A stretch of DNA of 64,000 bases from Cypionkella aquatica (GCF_030161095.1 NZ_BSPP01000002.1:1-64000), one strand, 5' to 3'. Positions 1 through 8,916 are shown, numbered from the stretch's first letter. The notes: a model not told the origin generated them from the sequence alone. Made by a program: numbers and translations.

Positions 1-254
1 TTTGAACAGCAGCAGAAACAGAAACTGCGAGGCGTCTAGCAAACTAGGGGCTATTCAGGCAGTAGCTTAACTCAGCCGGAAATCTGTCCAAGAGTTGGGA
101 AGTAGCTCAGATCACCACAACTGGTAGTTCGCTCGAAATCGCTCGCGCGGCCTGCACGGCGCCGACGTCGATCGCAGTGAGGTGTCGCGACAGGGAGTGA
201 AGTGCATCGACATCCCGCAACCCCATTGGTGAACTCACCGAAGCGATTGGCCCT

Positions 255-650
255 ATATGGACAGCCGAACGGGTCATCCGCAGCCTTGACCGGATCATCG
301 AATGGCGAGGCAAACCCGCCACCATAAGGGTCGACAATGGCCCTGAATACATGAGCGGCAAGCTGATGGAATGGACAGAGAAACAAGGGGTTATCATCCA
401 GCACATCCAACCCGGACAGCCGCAGCAAAACGCCTATATCGAGCGCTACAACCGCACGGTCCGCCACGAATGGCTCGACCAATACATCATAGAAAGCATT
501 GATGAGGCGCAGGACTTCGCCACACAATGGCTCTGGGCTTATAACAACGGCCGCACGAACATCCCTTTCATGGTTTGCAGGCAAACCATTGTCTGGCAAC
601 GGGGCATCGGCGGCATCACACCCGCCCAAAAACTGAAAATTGCCGCGTGA
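255..650 (+). pseudogene. IS3-family transposase (OrfB) C-terminal remnant
   Basis: The reading frame carries the C-terminal part of an IS3-type DDE transposase. It shows a VDNGPEY block (second catalytic Asp), GQPQQNAYIERYNRTVR (third catalytic Glu) and the closing NNxRPH-like region, here degenerated to NNGRTNIPF. Frame-consistent similarity begins near base 255; the N-terminal half and the first catalytic Asp are missing, and no start codon precedes the conserved blocks. The sequence after the stop (TGCACCCCGTTAAAAATGGG) resembles the right end of such elements. The element is broken and almost surely inactive. I see nothing supportable in bases 1-250, and no gene in 651-830 either. Confidence 0.85.
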
Positions 651-830
651 ATTCTACGACTGCACCCCGTTAAAAATGGGAGGATGACCCCATTTCTTAT
701 AGATTAAAGAAATTTGGCTTCGAAAGACTACTCTTCGAGGCAGAGCGCGCGCAGTTCAGGGGTTGGATGAAAGGATTCGCAGAGAACCCCTTGAAGCCGG
801 TATTCGAAAAGATGCGCGGTATGTCCTGCC

Positions 831-1391
831 TTATGCCTTCAGTTTTGCCACAATTTTCGCGGCTAGTTGGTCCAGTGCCACTCCTGTCGCGGCGGCCACG
901 GATGCAGGGGTCAGATCAGCCATCGGCACTGAAATCTCGAAGCGGCTCAGACTGTCCGAGACGGCGCCCTGCGTCGATGAAATTGCAAACTGACCCTCCA
1001 GTTGAAAGCCGCCATCGAACTTAGCGATCATCTGGTCAATGCGCACCTGCAGCCGCGCTTGCGGCGCATCGTTCAGCGGCCAAGGTTCGGCTGCAACTGT
1101 GGATGTGGACGCTGCCCCAAGACTGCGCGCCAAAGCGCCTGTCACACCGCGGGCAGGATCATCCGCCCAAATCGCTTTAGGCACCGGGCGCAACGCACCC
1201 GTGGCATCTTCTACCACAATTTCAGAAGCAGAGGCATAGGCGGGCAATGAGACATCGCGCACCTCAATGCTAGCGACGCGCAACCGGGCCTGTGCCGTAG
1301 TTTCGGGCGGGCTGATCAGGAAACGCGCCTTTTTATCACCGCAGGCGGTCAAGCCGATCAGAACAGACAGCATGAACAAAGAAAGGCGCAT
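831..1391 (-). CDS. pqiC: PqiC-like outer-membrane lipoprotein of an MCE transport system
   Basis: 186 aa. The N-terminus is a lipoprotein signal ending in LTAC with Cys17 as the lipidation site. The rest fits the ABC-type transport auxiliary lipoprotein family (PqiC/YmbA): an SPPETT-type start, a VRDVSLPAYAS strand and a RLQVRIDQMIAKFDG segment. In the family this protein is anchored in the outer membrane and docks the periplasmic MCE tunnel. It is the last gene of the minus-strand pqi operon and starts one base after the pqiB stop, so co-translation is likely. The assignment rests on family pattern plus context; direct substrate evidence is absent. Confidence 0.85.
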   Translation of the reverse strand: MRLSLFMLSVLIGLTACGDKKARFLISPPETTAQARLRVASIEVRDVSLPAYASASEIVVEDATGALRPVPKAIWADDPARGVTGALARSLGAASTSTVAAEPWPLNDAPQARLQVRIDQMIAKFDGGFQLEGQFAISSTQGAVSDSLSRFEISVPMADLTPASVAAATGVALDQLAAKIVAKLKA

Positions 1392-1392
1392 T

Positions 1393-3480
1393 TTATCGTC
1401 CGATCAGCAAGGAATTGGGGTTACGCTCTATTGTTCTTGCAAGTTGAGTCGCGGCTTTTGCGGCAGCCTGCAAGTCACGCAGCAATTGCAGGGTTTGATC
1501 GTTGAAGTTTGACTTCGCACCATAGGCTGCGACCAAAGCATTGGCTTTGCCAACCAGCGCATCCAGTTCCGCGGTCAATTTCGGCAGACCGTCCGCAGCC
1601 TGTGCCACTGAATCTGCCGCATCCTTTGCCGATGCCAAGGCCGCGTTGACGTTATCTACTGCGCCACCTTCGCGCAGCTCTTTCAACGCAGCCTGAATCT
1701 GAACCAATGCCCCAGAAAGATCAGCAGGCAGAGATTTCATCCCATCTGTGCCGATGACTGCATTCGCGTCCTGAATAAGTTTCGTGGTGCTGTCGATCAG
1801 CTCTTCCGCCTTCAGTCCCTTGGCTTTCGCCGCAAGTTCTTGCAGGTCTTTTATCAGTTGCGGGAAACTCTGCGAGGCCTGGTCAAGGTTTGCACTCACC
1901 TTGTTGGCATTCTCTAACAGGGTCACAAGTTTCTCGCTCGCGCCGCGCTTTTGCAGATCTTCCACGACTTTGCGCAGATCAACAATCGCGCCACGCAACT
2001 CGGTCGGGATAGCTTGGGTGTCGTCTTTGTTGATCAGGCCTCGGGTGTCATCCAACAACTTGACCAATGCCCCCGGTGCAGCCCGCGTGTCATCCGACCC
2101 AGCCACAGCCTCGATGGAAGCCATAAGAGAAATCGCCTGTTGCATCAGCTCTTCAATTGGTAAGCCATTGATGCGCTTCAGCATACCGTCAGCCGTCGCA
2201 TTCAAGTCTGGCAAATCAGACACAACACTTGGGAGCACCGGCACCGAATCCGCGCCGATAATCATTTCGGCTTTGGGCTCATCGGGAAGTTCTGCAAGTT
2301 CAATTTTCAAAGCCGGGCTGAAGATACTGGTCGTGACCAAGCGAGCCCGCAGACCGTTACTGACTGCATCTCGCAAAAACGCGAGCACCTCGGATTTTCC
2401 GGTGCTTGCTTGCAGCCCCAAGGCTTGTGGGTCGATCTCAATTTCTGTCCGTAGTTTTACCACACGGCCATTGCCGCTGGTGCGTTCAATAAATGCATTG
2501 ATGCCGGTGACTTGGCCGATGCGAAATCCGTGATACTCGACCTGCGCGCCCGCTGCCAAGCCATTGACAGATCCTGTAAAGATCACCGCAAGCGGCACTG
2601 CATCATCGCCAATCTGGGTGAAGATGCTTTGTCGCGCAGCGTCTTCGTCGTCAAACAAATTGAACACCGTCGTGTCTTTGATAGGCTCTCCGCCGGTAAA
2701 GGTAGTGTCAAAGGCGATACCGCCGCGCAACAGCGAACCCAGGCTGGACACATCCAAAGCAACCCCACTTGGTCCCAATTTTACCGAGAACCCAGACGTG
2801 TCCCAGAACCGTGTAGCTGTGGTGATATATTTGTCATTCGGCGCGTTGATAAAGGCATCGACCAGCACGCTGTCACCAGTGTCAGTGATGCGGGGCACGT
2901 CCAGTTTGCCGACTTCAACGCCATGAAACAGGATTGGTCCGCCAGCTGGTAACAGGGATCCACTCTTGCTGCGCAGAGTAATGCGCATCCCTTTGCGACC
3001 GGGGCGCAGGATGGGTTCTGCCTCCAGACCAGTAAAGCTATGCACCACAGACCCCGAGACAGGCAACCAAGCCCCTTCGATATAGACCCCTGACAGAACC
3101 GTCGACAGGCCCGTGACGCCGTTGGCGCTGACATTGGGGCGCACCACCCAGAACTGACTGTCAGACGGCAGCGTCTCGGCAACATCCTTTTGGATCCGTG
3201 CAGAGATGATCACCTTTTGCAGATCGGGGGTAAACTGCACATTCTCGACAGTACCGATAACGACTTCGCGGAATTTCAGCGTCGTTTCACCCGGAATCAC
3301 ACCAGCGGCAGTGGAAAACGTGATAGTCACCAGAGTTCCGCGGTCGCTGAAGTTTTTCCACGCGATCCCTAACGACACCACTACAGCCAGTACCGGCACC
3401 AGCCAAACCACAGATAAATTGCGCAGCAACGAGCGGCGCGGTGGGTCGATTTCAAGCTCGGGCAGGTTTAAGTCAGTCAC
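1393..3480 (-). CDS. pqiB: PqiB-like MCE-domain lipid transport protein
   Basis: 695 aa. One N-terminal membrane helix lies at about residues 23-45 (WLVPVLAVVVSLGIAW). Three MCE/MlaD domains follow, near 45-140, 160-265 and 290-410, each with the family's short strand pattern (for example GETTLKFREVVIGTV and GAQVEYHGFRIGQV). A long Ala/Leu-rich region at about 430-690 is predicted coiled coil. Proteins of this family build a hollow needle that moves phospholipids across the periplasm between the two membranes. E. coli PqiB also has three MCE domains and about 546 residues, so the coiled-coil tail here is long. It overlaps the upstream pqiA-like gene by four bases. Confidence 0.93.
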   Translation of the reverse strand: MTDLNLPELEIDPPRRSLLRNLSVVWLVPVLAVVVSLGIAWKNFSDRGTLVTITFSTAAGVIPGETTLKFREVVIGTVENVQFTPDLQKVIISARIQKDVAETLPSDSQFWVVRPNVSANGVTGLSTVLSGVYIEGAWLPVSGSVVHSFTGLEAEPILRPGRKGMRITLRSKSGSLLPAGGPILFHGVEVGKLDVPRITDTGDSVLVDAFINAPNDKYITTATRFWDTSGFSVKLGPSGVALDVSSLGSLLRGGIAFDTTFTGGEPIKDTTVFNLFDDEDAARQSIFTQIGDDAVPLAVIFTGSVNGLAAGAQVEYHGFRIGQVTGINAFIERTSGNGRVVKLRTEIEIDPQALGLQASTGKSEVLAFLRDAVSNGLRARLVTTSIFSPALKIELAELPDEPKAEMIIGADSVPVLPSVVSDLPDLNATADGMLKRINGLPIEELMQQAISLMASIEAVAGSDDTRAAPGALVKLLDDTRGLINKDDTQAIPTELRGAIVDLRKVVEDLQKRGASEKLVTLLENANKVSANLDQASQSFPQLIKDLQELAAKAKGLKAEELIDSTTKLIQDANAVIGTDGMKSLPADLSGALVQIQAALKELREGGAVDNVNAALASAKDAADSVAQAADGLPKLTAELDALVGKANALVAAYGAKSNFNDQTLQLLRDLQAAAKAATQLARTIERNPNSLLIGR

Positions 3481-4121
3481 GCTGTCTCACTATCTTTGGT
3501 GTCGGTGTCCCAGATCAGTCGGCTGTCAAAGCTCATTGCGGAAAGCATTGTAAACACTACGGACAGCGCAAAACTGATCGCTGCAATGCCTGGCTGAACG
3601 CTGACCACAGACCCCAGTTGAACCAGCGACGACAAAAGCGCAACCACGAAGACATCAATCATCGACCAGCGCCCGATGAACTCTACCACCTCAAGCATGC
3701 GGTGTTTCAGGTGCACCGAGTTTCTATCGGGGCGCTGAACCTGCAGAGCAAGATAAGAAATGGCAACGAATTTGCCGATCGGAATGACAATACTGGCGAA
3801 AAAAACGATAGCCGCCACGCCGTAGGAGTGGTGCAGCACCAGTTCGATTACCCCGCCCAACAAAGTGTTGGACTGGGTTTTGCCTAGCGTCGTTGTCTCC
3901 AGCATCGGATATAGATTGGCCGGGATATAGGCCATGAAGCCTGCCACCAACCAAGCCCAGACCCGTTGCATACTCGTGCCATCGCGGCTTGCCAACACCT
4001 GGCCACAGCGCAGGCAATGCACAGTCTGGGCCTGATGCACGCGCCCGCAGGTGGGGCAAGCCACCAGCCCCGCCGCGCGCGCCGTCAGAGGTGGGGTCTG
4101 CGAGCCTCCAGAGTGCGCCAT
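3477..4121 (-). CDS. pqiA: PqiA-like integral membrane protein, second half-gene
   Basis: About 214 aa from an ATG giving MAHSGGSQ; an upstream in-frame start at 4136 is possible. It has an N-terminal zinc ribbon with two CxxC pairs (CPTCGRVH...CLRCG) and then four predicted membrane helices, which is one PqiA domain. E. coli PqiA carries two such domains in one 417-residue chain. Here the neighbouring gene at 4085-4795 encodes the other domain and overlaps this one. PqiA-type proteins sit in the inner membrane and are thought to feed lipid to PqiB. The stop overlaps the pqiB start as ATGA. Confidence 0.88.
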   Translation of the reverse strand: MAHSGGSQTPPLTARAAGLVACPTCGRVHQAQTVHCLRCGQVLASRDGTSMQRVWAWLVAGFMAYIPANLYPMLETTTLGKTQSNTLLGGVIELVLHHSYGVAAIVFFASIVIPIGKFVAISYLALQVQRPDRNSVHLKHRMLEVVEFIGRWSMIDVFVVALLSSLVQLGSVVSVQPGIAAISFALSVVFTMLSAMSFDSRLIWDTDTKDSETA

Positions 4122-4795
4122 ATCGTCAACCTGCACATAAAATTATCATTCAGAACCGTGACCAACACCAAAGCAGTGAACGCCCAAAACGCAGGACCAA
4201 TCGTTAAGATAGCCAACCCAGCCACTTTGACCAGTGCGACTGCCACGCCGACGATAAAAATCTCTGCCATCGCCCAAGGTTTCAGAACCTGTGCAAACCG
4301 GAAAGCCCGCATGGCGCCCTTGGCTGGTGCCCAACCTATCGCCATCGGCGCCAAGACATAAAGGATCGCGGCCAAGCGCATGAGCGGCAAAACCACGATC
4401 AAGCCCGCAATTGCCAGAGATAGTGGCAGCATCAAGCCGGAAGAGAAGGCCAATATCGCATCAATCACTGAGTTTCTTTGCGTCAGCCCGCGCGCTTCCA
4501 AGGTCAAAAATGGAAAGGTGATCGCGGCAATCATCAAAACAGTCGCCGTCAAAGCCAGCATAACGATTTTGGTCATCGCACTGGCATGCGGCGACATCAG
4601 CACTGAGTGACAACGCCGACACCGCGCCTTCTGCCCCGCAGCCACCAGAACCAAGCGGTGCAAAGTATCACACTGTGGGCATGCCACCAGATCCGCCAAG
4701 GCGTGATTACTCAACGGGGAAACTTCGCGGTTAAGGGGCGTGAGGGCGTTATCCATGCGTCTTTCTAAGGCAAATCTGACCGTAAAGCCAATCAA
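4085..4795 (-). CDS. pqiA: PqiA-like integral membrane protein, first half-gene
   Basis: 236 aa. A zinc ribbon with CPQCDTLH and CRRCHS is followed by about four hydrophobic helices, so this is again a single PqiA domain. It heads the pqi operon and overlaps the next pqiA-like gene by about 37 bases from that gene's ATG, or 52 from its longer start. The two proteins are related to each other but clearly diverged, so this is a split two-domain PqiA (or a pair that never fused), not a recent duplication. A nearer start is MDNALTPLN at residue 14 (4756), which would shorten the protein to 223 aa; the sequence does not decide between them. Confidence 0.87.
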   Translation of the reverse strand: MIGFTVRFALERRMDNALTPLNREVSPLSNHALADLVACPQCDTLHRLVLVAAGQKARCRRCHSVLMSPHASAMTKIVMLALTATVLMIAAITFPFLTLEARGLTQRNSVIDAILAFSSGLMLPLSLAIAGLIVVLPLMRLAAILYVLAPMAIGWAPAKGAMRAFRFAQVLKPWAMAEIFIVGVAVALVKVAGLAILTIGPAFWAFTALVLVTVLNDNFMCRLTIWRTLEARRPHL

Positions 4796-4824
4796 CTTGC
4801 CTTAGGCTTCAGACTAACTAACTT

Positions 4825-4955
4825 TCACAGCCGGAAGAAGGCATTGGCTGTGAAGGGGATGGCAGATAGCAAGACGACATGGCAGCGAGCAAAACGGGTT
4901 GTGAAGTGTGGCCAGTCCTTGAACCTGTCGAACATGATCTTTATGCGGTTGCTAG
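4825..4955 (-). pseudogene. IS5-family transposase C-terminal remnant (copy 1)
   Basis: Reading the minus strand gives NRIKIMFDRFKDWPHFTTRF and then CHVVLLSAIPFTANAFFRL followed by a stop. This matches the conserved C-terminus of IS5-family (IS427-like) transposases, usually RIEIMFGRLKDWRR...FLSAIALAATVIFWL. The copy is decayed at several conserved positions. Only about 40 codons are recognisable, and the rest of the element is missing at this site. Confidence 0.7.
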
Positions 4956-5085
4956 GTTTTCAGCGACGCCCATCAAAGTGAGTAATTTTCTTTAGGATTT
5001 TGAGACTTGGGAAAAAAAGGCTTTTTCAAGTGTTTTTCAATGACTTAATGTTAAACTTTGCATTTTACTCCTAGGGTCCAGACTC

Positions 5086-5212
5086 ATAGATCGACAAAGC
5101 CAGAAGATTACAGTTGCTGCGAGGGCGACGGGGGAAAGGAAGGTCTTTACTTTTCGGTCGTAACGGGTTGCACCGCGGCGCCAGTCTTTCAATCGGCCAA
5201 AAATGATCTATA
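5086..5212 (-). pseudogene. IS5-family transposase C-terminal remnant (copy 2)
   Basis: The minus strand reads RRNCI-stop-IIFGRLKDWRRGATRYDR and then KTFLSPVALAATVIFWL, the conserved end of IS5/IS427-type transposases. An in-frame stop sits inside the RIEIMFGRLKDW block. The frame runs on past the usual end (CRSMSLDP) into a sequence resembling the element's terminal repeat. It is closer to consensus than copy 1 at 4825-4955, so the two are separate insertions or differently aged copies. Non-functional. Confidence 0.75.
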
Positions 5213-5260
5213 TACAGTTGCGGCGCAGGTAAGCTGCGTGGTGCCTCGTCGTGCAGATAC

Positions 5261-5371
5261 GCCTTTCCCAACGAGGATCAAGGCCCTAATCTCAAGCCAG
5301 AAGTTGTGGCTGACGCTATAATCGACCTTTATCACAAGAATCAGACAGGTATCGTGAAGCACTTCTATTGA
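5261..5371 (+). pseudogene. Possible 3' tail of a lost gene
   Basis: An open plus-strand frame without a start reads AFPNEDQGPNLKPEVVADAI and then IDLYHKNQTGIVKHFY before TGA. The pattern (LKPEVVADAI then DLYHK) recalls the C-terminal end of short-chain dehydrogenase-like proteins, but I cannot prove the family. Upstream, the frame runs into the minus-strand IS5 remnant, as expected if an insertion removed the 5' part. It could be chance coding potential. Confidence 0.25.
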
Positions 5372-5447
5372 TTCTGCGCCGAACAAGTTTTGCAGCTAAA
5401 GCCGCCAACTACGAACGGGCGGCTTCCCTAACGGGAATAAATCGACT

Positions 5448-6443
5448 TTACGCCAAATCAGTTTCTCGGCGCAGCGGCCGTGACAGCAGCGACTCGATAG
5501 CCTGTGCCATGTTCAGCTCTTCTTTAAGCACTGCGGAGACCATGCGAGTGATCGGCAGATCTGTCGCGTCATTTTCGTTGGTCAAGAGGCTCTCGATGAT
5601 TGCATGGGCGGTCATCACGCCTTCTACGGTCGCTGTCTCAGAAACAGTTTGGCCCGTGCCGATGGCAGTGCCGTAGCGCAGGTTGCGGGATTGTGTTGAG
5701 GTGCATGTCAGCACTAGATCGCCAAAACCCGAGAGACCAAATAGCGTGTCGCGTGCGGCGCCCCGCAGGACAGCAAAACGAACCATCTCCGCAAATCCCC
5801 GGGTCATTAGGGCCGCGCGCGCCGAGTCGCCCAACCCGGCCCCGATCGCGATACCTGCGGCAATCGCAACCACGTTCTTCAGCGCACCTCCGAGCTGGGC
5901 GCCGATCGGATCATCGCTAAGATAGAGCCGCAATGCAGGTGTGGAGAGCAACGTTTGTAGAGTTTTGGCGTCGACATCCTTAGTCGCGAGCGTCAGCGCA
6001 GTTGGCAGCCCTGCGGCAATATCATTTGCAAAGCTGGGGCCAGTAAGAATAGCGCTGCGCACGCTTGGCAGGACATCGGCAATCACCTCAAGAGGCAAGA
6101 GCCCGCTGCCGCGCTCGACGCCTTTGCAACAAGCGATTAGCATATGCGAGTGCAGGATGTGCCGATGCTGAATCAAAGTCGCGCGGAGTGCTTGGGTTGG
6201 CACCGCTAAAAGTATCACCGCTTTAAGGGGAATCTTGGTGATATCAGCAGTCACCTCCAGTGTTTCGGGAAAGCGCAAGCCAGCCAGCCGTTGGGCATTT
6301 TGGCGTGCTTTAGCCATCGCGCCCATCTGCGCAGCATCGCGACCCCAGAGCAGCGTAGGCTGTCCATTGGACGCAAGTGAAATTGCCAAAGCTGTGCCAA
6401 ATGCCCCGGCCCCGACCACCGCAATGCTTGCACTCGGTATCAC
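5448..6443 (-). CDS. gpsA: NAD(P)-dependent glycerol-3-phosphate dehydrogenase
   Basis: 331 aa from a GTG start (VIPSASIAVVGAG); a longer frame with a TTG start at 6476 is also open. The N-terminal Rossmann fold shows GAGAFGTALAISLA. The central TGPSFANDIAAGLPTALTLA and LGGALKNVVAIAAGIAIG blocks hold the catalytic Lys of the family, and GLSGFGDLVLTCTS is typical. The enzyme interconverts dihydroxyacetone phosphate and sn-glycerol 3-phosphate in the cytoplasm for phospholipid synthesis. It lies directly downstream of a broken gene and is flanked by IS remnants, but looks intact itself. Confidence 0.95.
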   Translation of the reverse strand: MIPSASIAVVGAGAFGTALAISLASNGQPTLLWGRDAAQMGAMAKARQNAQRLAGLRFPETLEVTADITKIPLKAVILLAVPTQALRATLIQHRHILHSHMLIACCKGVERGSGLLPLEVIADVLPSVRSAILTGPSFANDIAAGLPTALTLATKDVDAKTLQTLLSTPALRLYLSDDPIGAQLGGALKNVVAIAAGIAIGAGLGDSARAALMTRGFAEMVRFAVLRGAARDTLFGLSGFGDLVLTCTSTQSRNLRYGTAIGTGQTVSETATVEGVMTAHAIIESLLTNENDATDLPITRMVSAVLKEELNMAQAIESLLSRPLRRETDLA

Positions 6444-6509
6444 GATTTTTCGGCCCTGTTCATTCTCCCGACGCAAAAACTCTTGCTTAGGAGCAACTTA
6501 GATAAAGGC

Positions 6510-7217
6510 TCACGCATCATTGCGTGGCCTCTGAAGCGCAAGATGCAAGGCATGGCGGTCTTCTTGATCAAGATAATCTGCGTTATCAATAAGATATGCA
6601 AAAGGATCGTGCCTCCCACCAAGTGTTGCAATGGCGCGACATTCGACCATTGCGGCCTCGGTGCGCGCACGTTCGACGCGCGCTTGCGCCAGAAACAGCC
6701 GCAGCCGGTGATACCGGGTCCAATAGATATCGCCGCCTTGCGCAAGCGCACATTAAAGCGCCGCTTCAATGTCTTCGCCAGTTTCGCCAAGACCAAGTGC
6801 CAGATCGGCCCAAGCCATCGCGGTTGGGCCATGAAGTGGGCGCACACTACGCAGTCCCACGTGCAACTGCAACGACATTGGGGCGTGCCCGCTCTCTCGC
6901 CACTCGCGCCCAAGCCGAAGCAGACTTTCTACATGCGCGCCGGTTTGCACAATTTCTGCGACAAGGGCCGCAATCTGCGCCTCTTGACCGGCGAGCCGCA
7001 GCAGCCGCAGTCGGTGATAGCCGACCCAGAACGGATCGGCACCGGCCGCCGACGCCGCTGTCAGAGCGGCAGTGACGCTTGCATCACGACGGCCAAGGTT
7101 GATCGTCTGCCATTTGTCCAAAGGCGGCGGTGGCGTAAAATGTGCCAGCGCCGCTTGATTGGCAAGAAAAGCCGGATCATGGCCGTCTACCAAAGTAAAG
7201 ACTGCATCTATCGCCAT
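6510..7217 (-). pseudogene. Unknown protein gene interrupted by an in-frame TAA
   Basis: The first part is 154 aa and ends ...GEDIEAAL-TAA at 6753-6755. Directly after the stop, in the same frame, coding-like sequence continues for 80 more codons (CALAQGGDIYWTRYHRLRL ... LHLALQRPRNDA) up to TGA at 6510-6512. The two parts share a motif: DPFWVGYHRLRLLRLA before the stop and DIYWTRYHRLRLFLAQ after it. This suggests one repeat-containing protein of about 235 aa. The N-terminus (IDAVFTLVDGHDPAFL) faintly recalls the first conserved region of Stealth-type sugar-phosphate transferases; I do not claim that function. A nonsense mutation, a sequencing error or a shortened protein are all possible. Confidence 0.6.
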
Positions 7218-7275
7218 GCCAAAATGCCCTTTTCGTCAAATATGTCGTATCGGATGGCGTGTCACAACAGGAGCG

Positions 7276-7815
7276 TCAAGGTTTTTGTCGCGCCACACGC
7301 GTAATCTTGGCCATTGAGGTGAAGCGGTACAGCCCAACTGCCTGCCAAGTCAGCACAATCCCCGACAGTGCGTTGGTGATCTGATCGGAAAGTTCCGCCA
7401 GATCGGCATCATCTTCTGCCACTAGATAGGGATTGGCAAAATAGCCAAGAGTCAGATGCGGGCGAAACGGCGACGGCGGCAGATCAAAGCTGGCTGCTAG
7501 CCGCGCCAGCACTTCTGTCCGCCAGTCTAGCCACTTGCGCCATTCCGCCGCCCCGTCCATCAGATCGCCGGCGCTGTGCGTGGGCTCAAGCGCCAGCGCT
7601 AAGACAGAGCCTCCTAGTCGGGTCATCCTGCTGATCGGCAGTGAGATCGGGGCCACAGGGGCGGGGGCGTCTCGCAGCAACGCGCGTAGTAATTCAGGTG
7701 GTTCTGATTGCGCCGGCATAGCTTCAAGCAGAGCGCTTGCTGCTACGGCAAGTCGGACGGGCTGACGCTGATGCAAAAGATCAGTAAAGCTAACGCGGTA
7801 AGTTTCGGGCGGCAA
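7276..7815 (-). pseudogene. 5'-truncated 2H-phosphoesterase / LigT-like protein
   Basis: 179 codons remain with only a TTG as a possible start, and the frame stays open upstream into IS21-derived DNA. The C-terminal half carries FRPHLTLGYFANP, one of the two H-x-T motifs of the 2H phosphoesterase (2'-5' RNA ligase-like) superfamily. The first H-x-T motif is missing, as expected if the N-terminus was removed by the insertion that starts near 7820. With one catalytic His lost it is unlikely to be active. The exact family is uncertain. Confidence 0.5.
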
Positions 7816-7839
7816 CCCTCGGCAGTGAAATCGCAGTAG

Positions 7840-8573
7840 TCCTGCGCAACGCCCTCGTCGCGTGCGCCAAGCTGTCGCACAGCCGGGCGTTCTTGCTGCG
7901 GGCTTACCCTTTGCAGACCCAAGAGATGCTATTTAACGCCCATGTGCATGGGTTCCGGGTGTTTGGTGGCGTGCCGGGGCGCGGCATCTATGACAATATG
8001 CGCACTGCGGTTGACCGTGTTGGTCGGGGCAAGGAACGGCAGGTCAATGCCCGGTTTCCGGCGATGGCCAGCCACTATGTGTTCGAGCCCGAGTTCTGCA
8101 ACCCGGCGGCGGGCTGGGAGAAAGGCCAGGTAGAGAAGAACGTGCAGGATTCTCGCTACCGGCTTTGGCAACCGATGCCGGAGTTTCCTGATCTGCCAGC
8201 GCTGAATGCGTGGCTTGAGCGGCGCTGCATGGAGTTGTGGCACGAGATCCCGCATGGCACCTTGCCCGGCAGCGTGGCCGATGTCTGGGCCGAAGAGAGG
8301 GCAACCCTAATGCAATTGCCGCCCGCATTTGACGGTTTTGTCGAGCGCAGCAAGGCCGTCACCGATCTGATCGAGCAAGGCGCCCCTGCCCTCTATGCTT
8401 CGGTGCCGATCTTGTCTCAACTTCTGAAGGCCGAACTGGCCGAGCGTCAGGTTCGGTTGATCGCCTATCACATGAAGTCCGCCCGCTTCCCGGCCTACAG
8501 CTGCCGCTTCAAGGCAAGCTCAGCAGGAGCCAAAACCAAAAGGGAGACCTCGTATGTCTTGACCCAAGCATAA
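7840..8573 (+). pseudogene. IS21-family istA/istB fusion remnant
   Basis: From about 7846 to 8353 the frame matches the middle and C-terminal part of IS21 transposase IstA (SRAFLLRAYPLQTQEMLFNA, GGVPGRGIYDNMRTAVD, EFCNPAAGWEKGQVEKNVQD). At about 8354, in frame, it switches to the N-terminus of the helper ATPase IstB (AVTDLIEQGAPALYASVP, LLKAELAERQVR, KSARFPAY). It then loses similarity and stops. The end of istA, the start of istB and the IstB Walker motifs are deleted. The tail 8576-8640 resembles the 3' flank of IS21 elements. Confidence 0.8.
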
Positions 8574-8640
8574 CCCGCAGGACATAACCTTCAGGCGGGT
8601 CAATTCTCGATGAAAAACCCGGGTCACTTCTGCGTGGAAA

Positions 8641-8916
8641 TCAACACTTGGTACCATTTGAGGCCAGTCCCTCCATCTTCCTGGCGAAGATCCCGATGTC
8701 ACCCCTCCGCTTCCATCGGTTGTGAAGCGTCTTCGGAGGGTCATATTCGTTGTGCGCAACGAACCACCTCAAGCGATCGCGATTTATAAAGATTATGCCG
8801 CTCAAAACCCGCCGATCATCGACGCTCGGCTTCCCATGGCACTTCGGAGATAAGGGTCTCAGCCGCTCCACCTGCTTGTACGTCAGCCGTAATAGATTGC
8901 TTATGATCACCCACAC
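8641..8916 (-). pseudogene. IS5-family transposase N-terminal remnant
   Basis: The frame reads SNLLRLTYKQVERLRPLSPK, HGKPSVDDRRVLSGIIFINR, LRWFVAHNEYDPPKTLHNRW and FARKMEGLA, the N-terminal domain of IS5/IS427-type transposases. The usual ATG-Ser-Asn start has decayed to ATA. The frame is cut after about 90 codons where IS21-derived sequence begins (about 8640). A likely element end (TCTGACTCTAGAACCT) lies at 8971-8986. The C-terminal scraps at 4.8-5.2 kb belong to the same family, but whether they come from the same copy cannot be told. Confidence 0.8.

Larger units (their letters stand above)
4796..5447. other. Intergenic IS graveyard between pqi operon and gpsA
   Basis: This 650-base stretch has no intact gene. 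It holds two minus-strand C-terminal scraps of IS5-family transposases (4825-4955 and 5086-5212), an A/T-rich stretch around 4980-5060, and a short plus-strand open frame end (about 5261-5371) that may be the tail of a lost gene. The sequence AGGGTCCAGACTCATAG near 5075-5092, next to the second scrap, looks like the end of an IS5-type element. Confidence 0.65.

Noticed and set aside
107-230. Minus-strand frame ending ...SSELPVVVI at the left edge
   Set aside because: Protein-like composition but no recognisable family and it merges into IS3 sequence; not enough to call a gene fragment.
1784-2533. 249-codon plus-strand frame opposite pqiB
   Set aside because: Ser-rich shadow of the MCE/coiled-coil coding sequence; no ribosome site.
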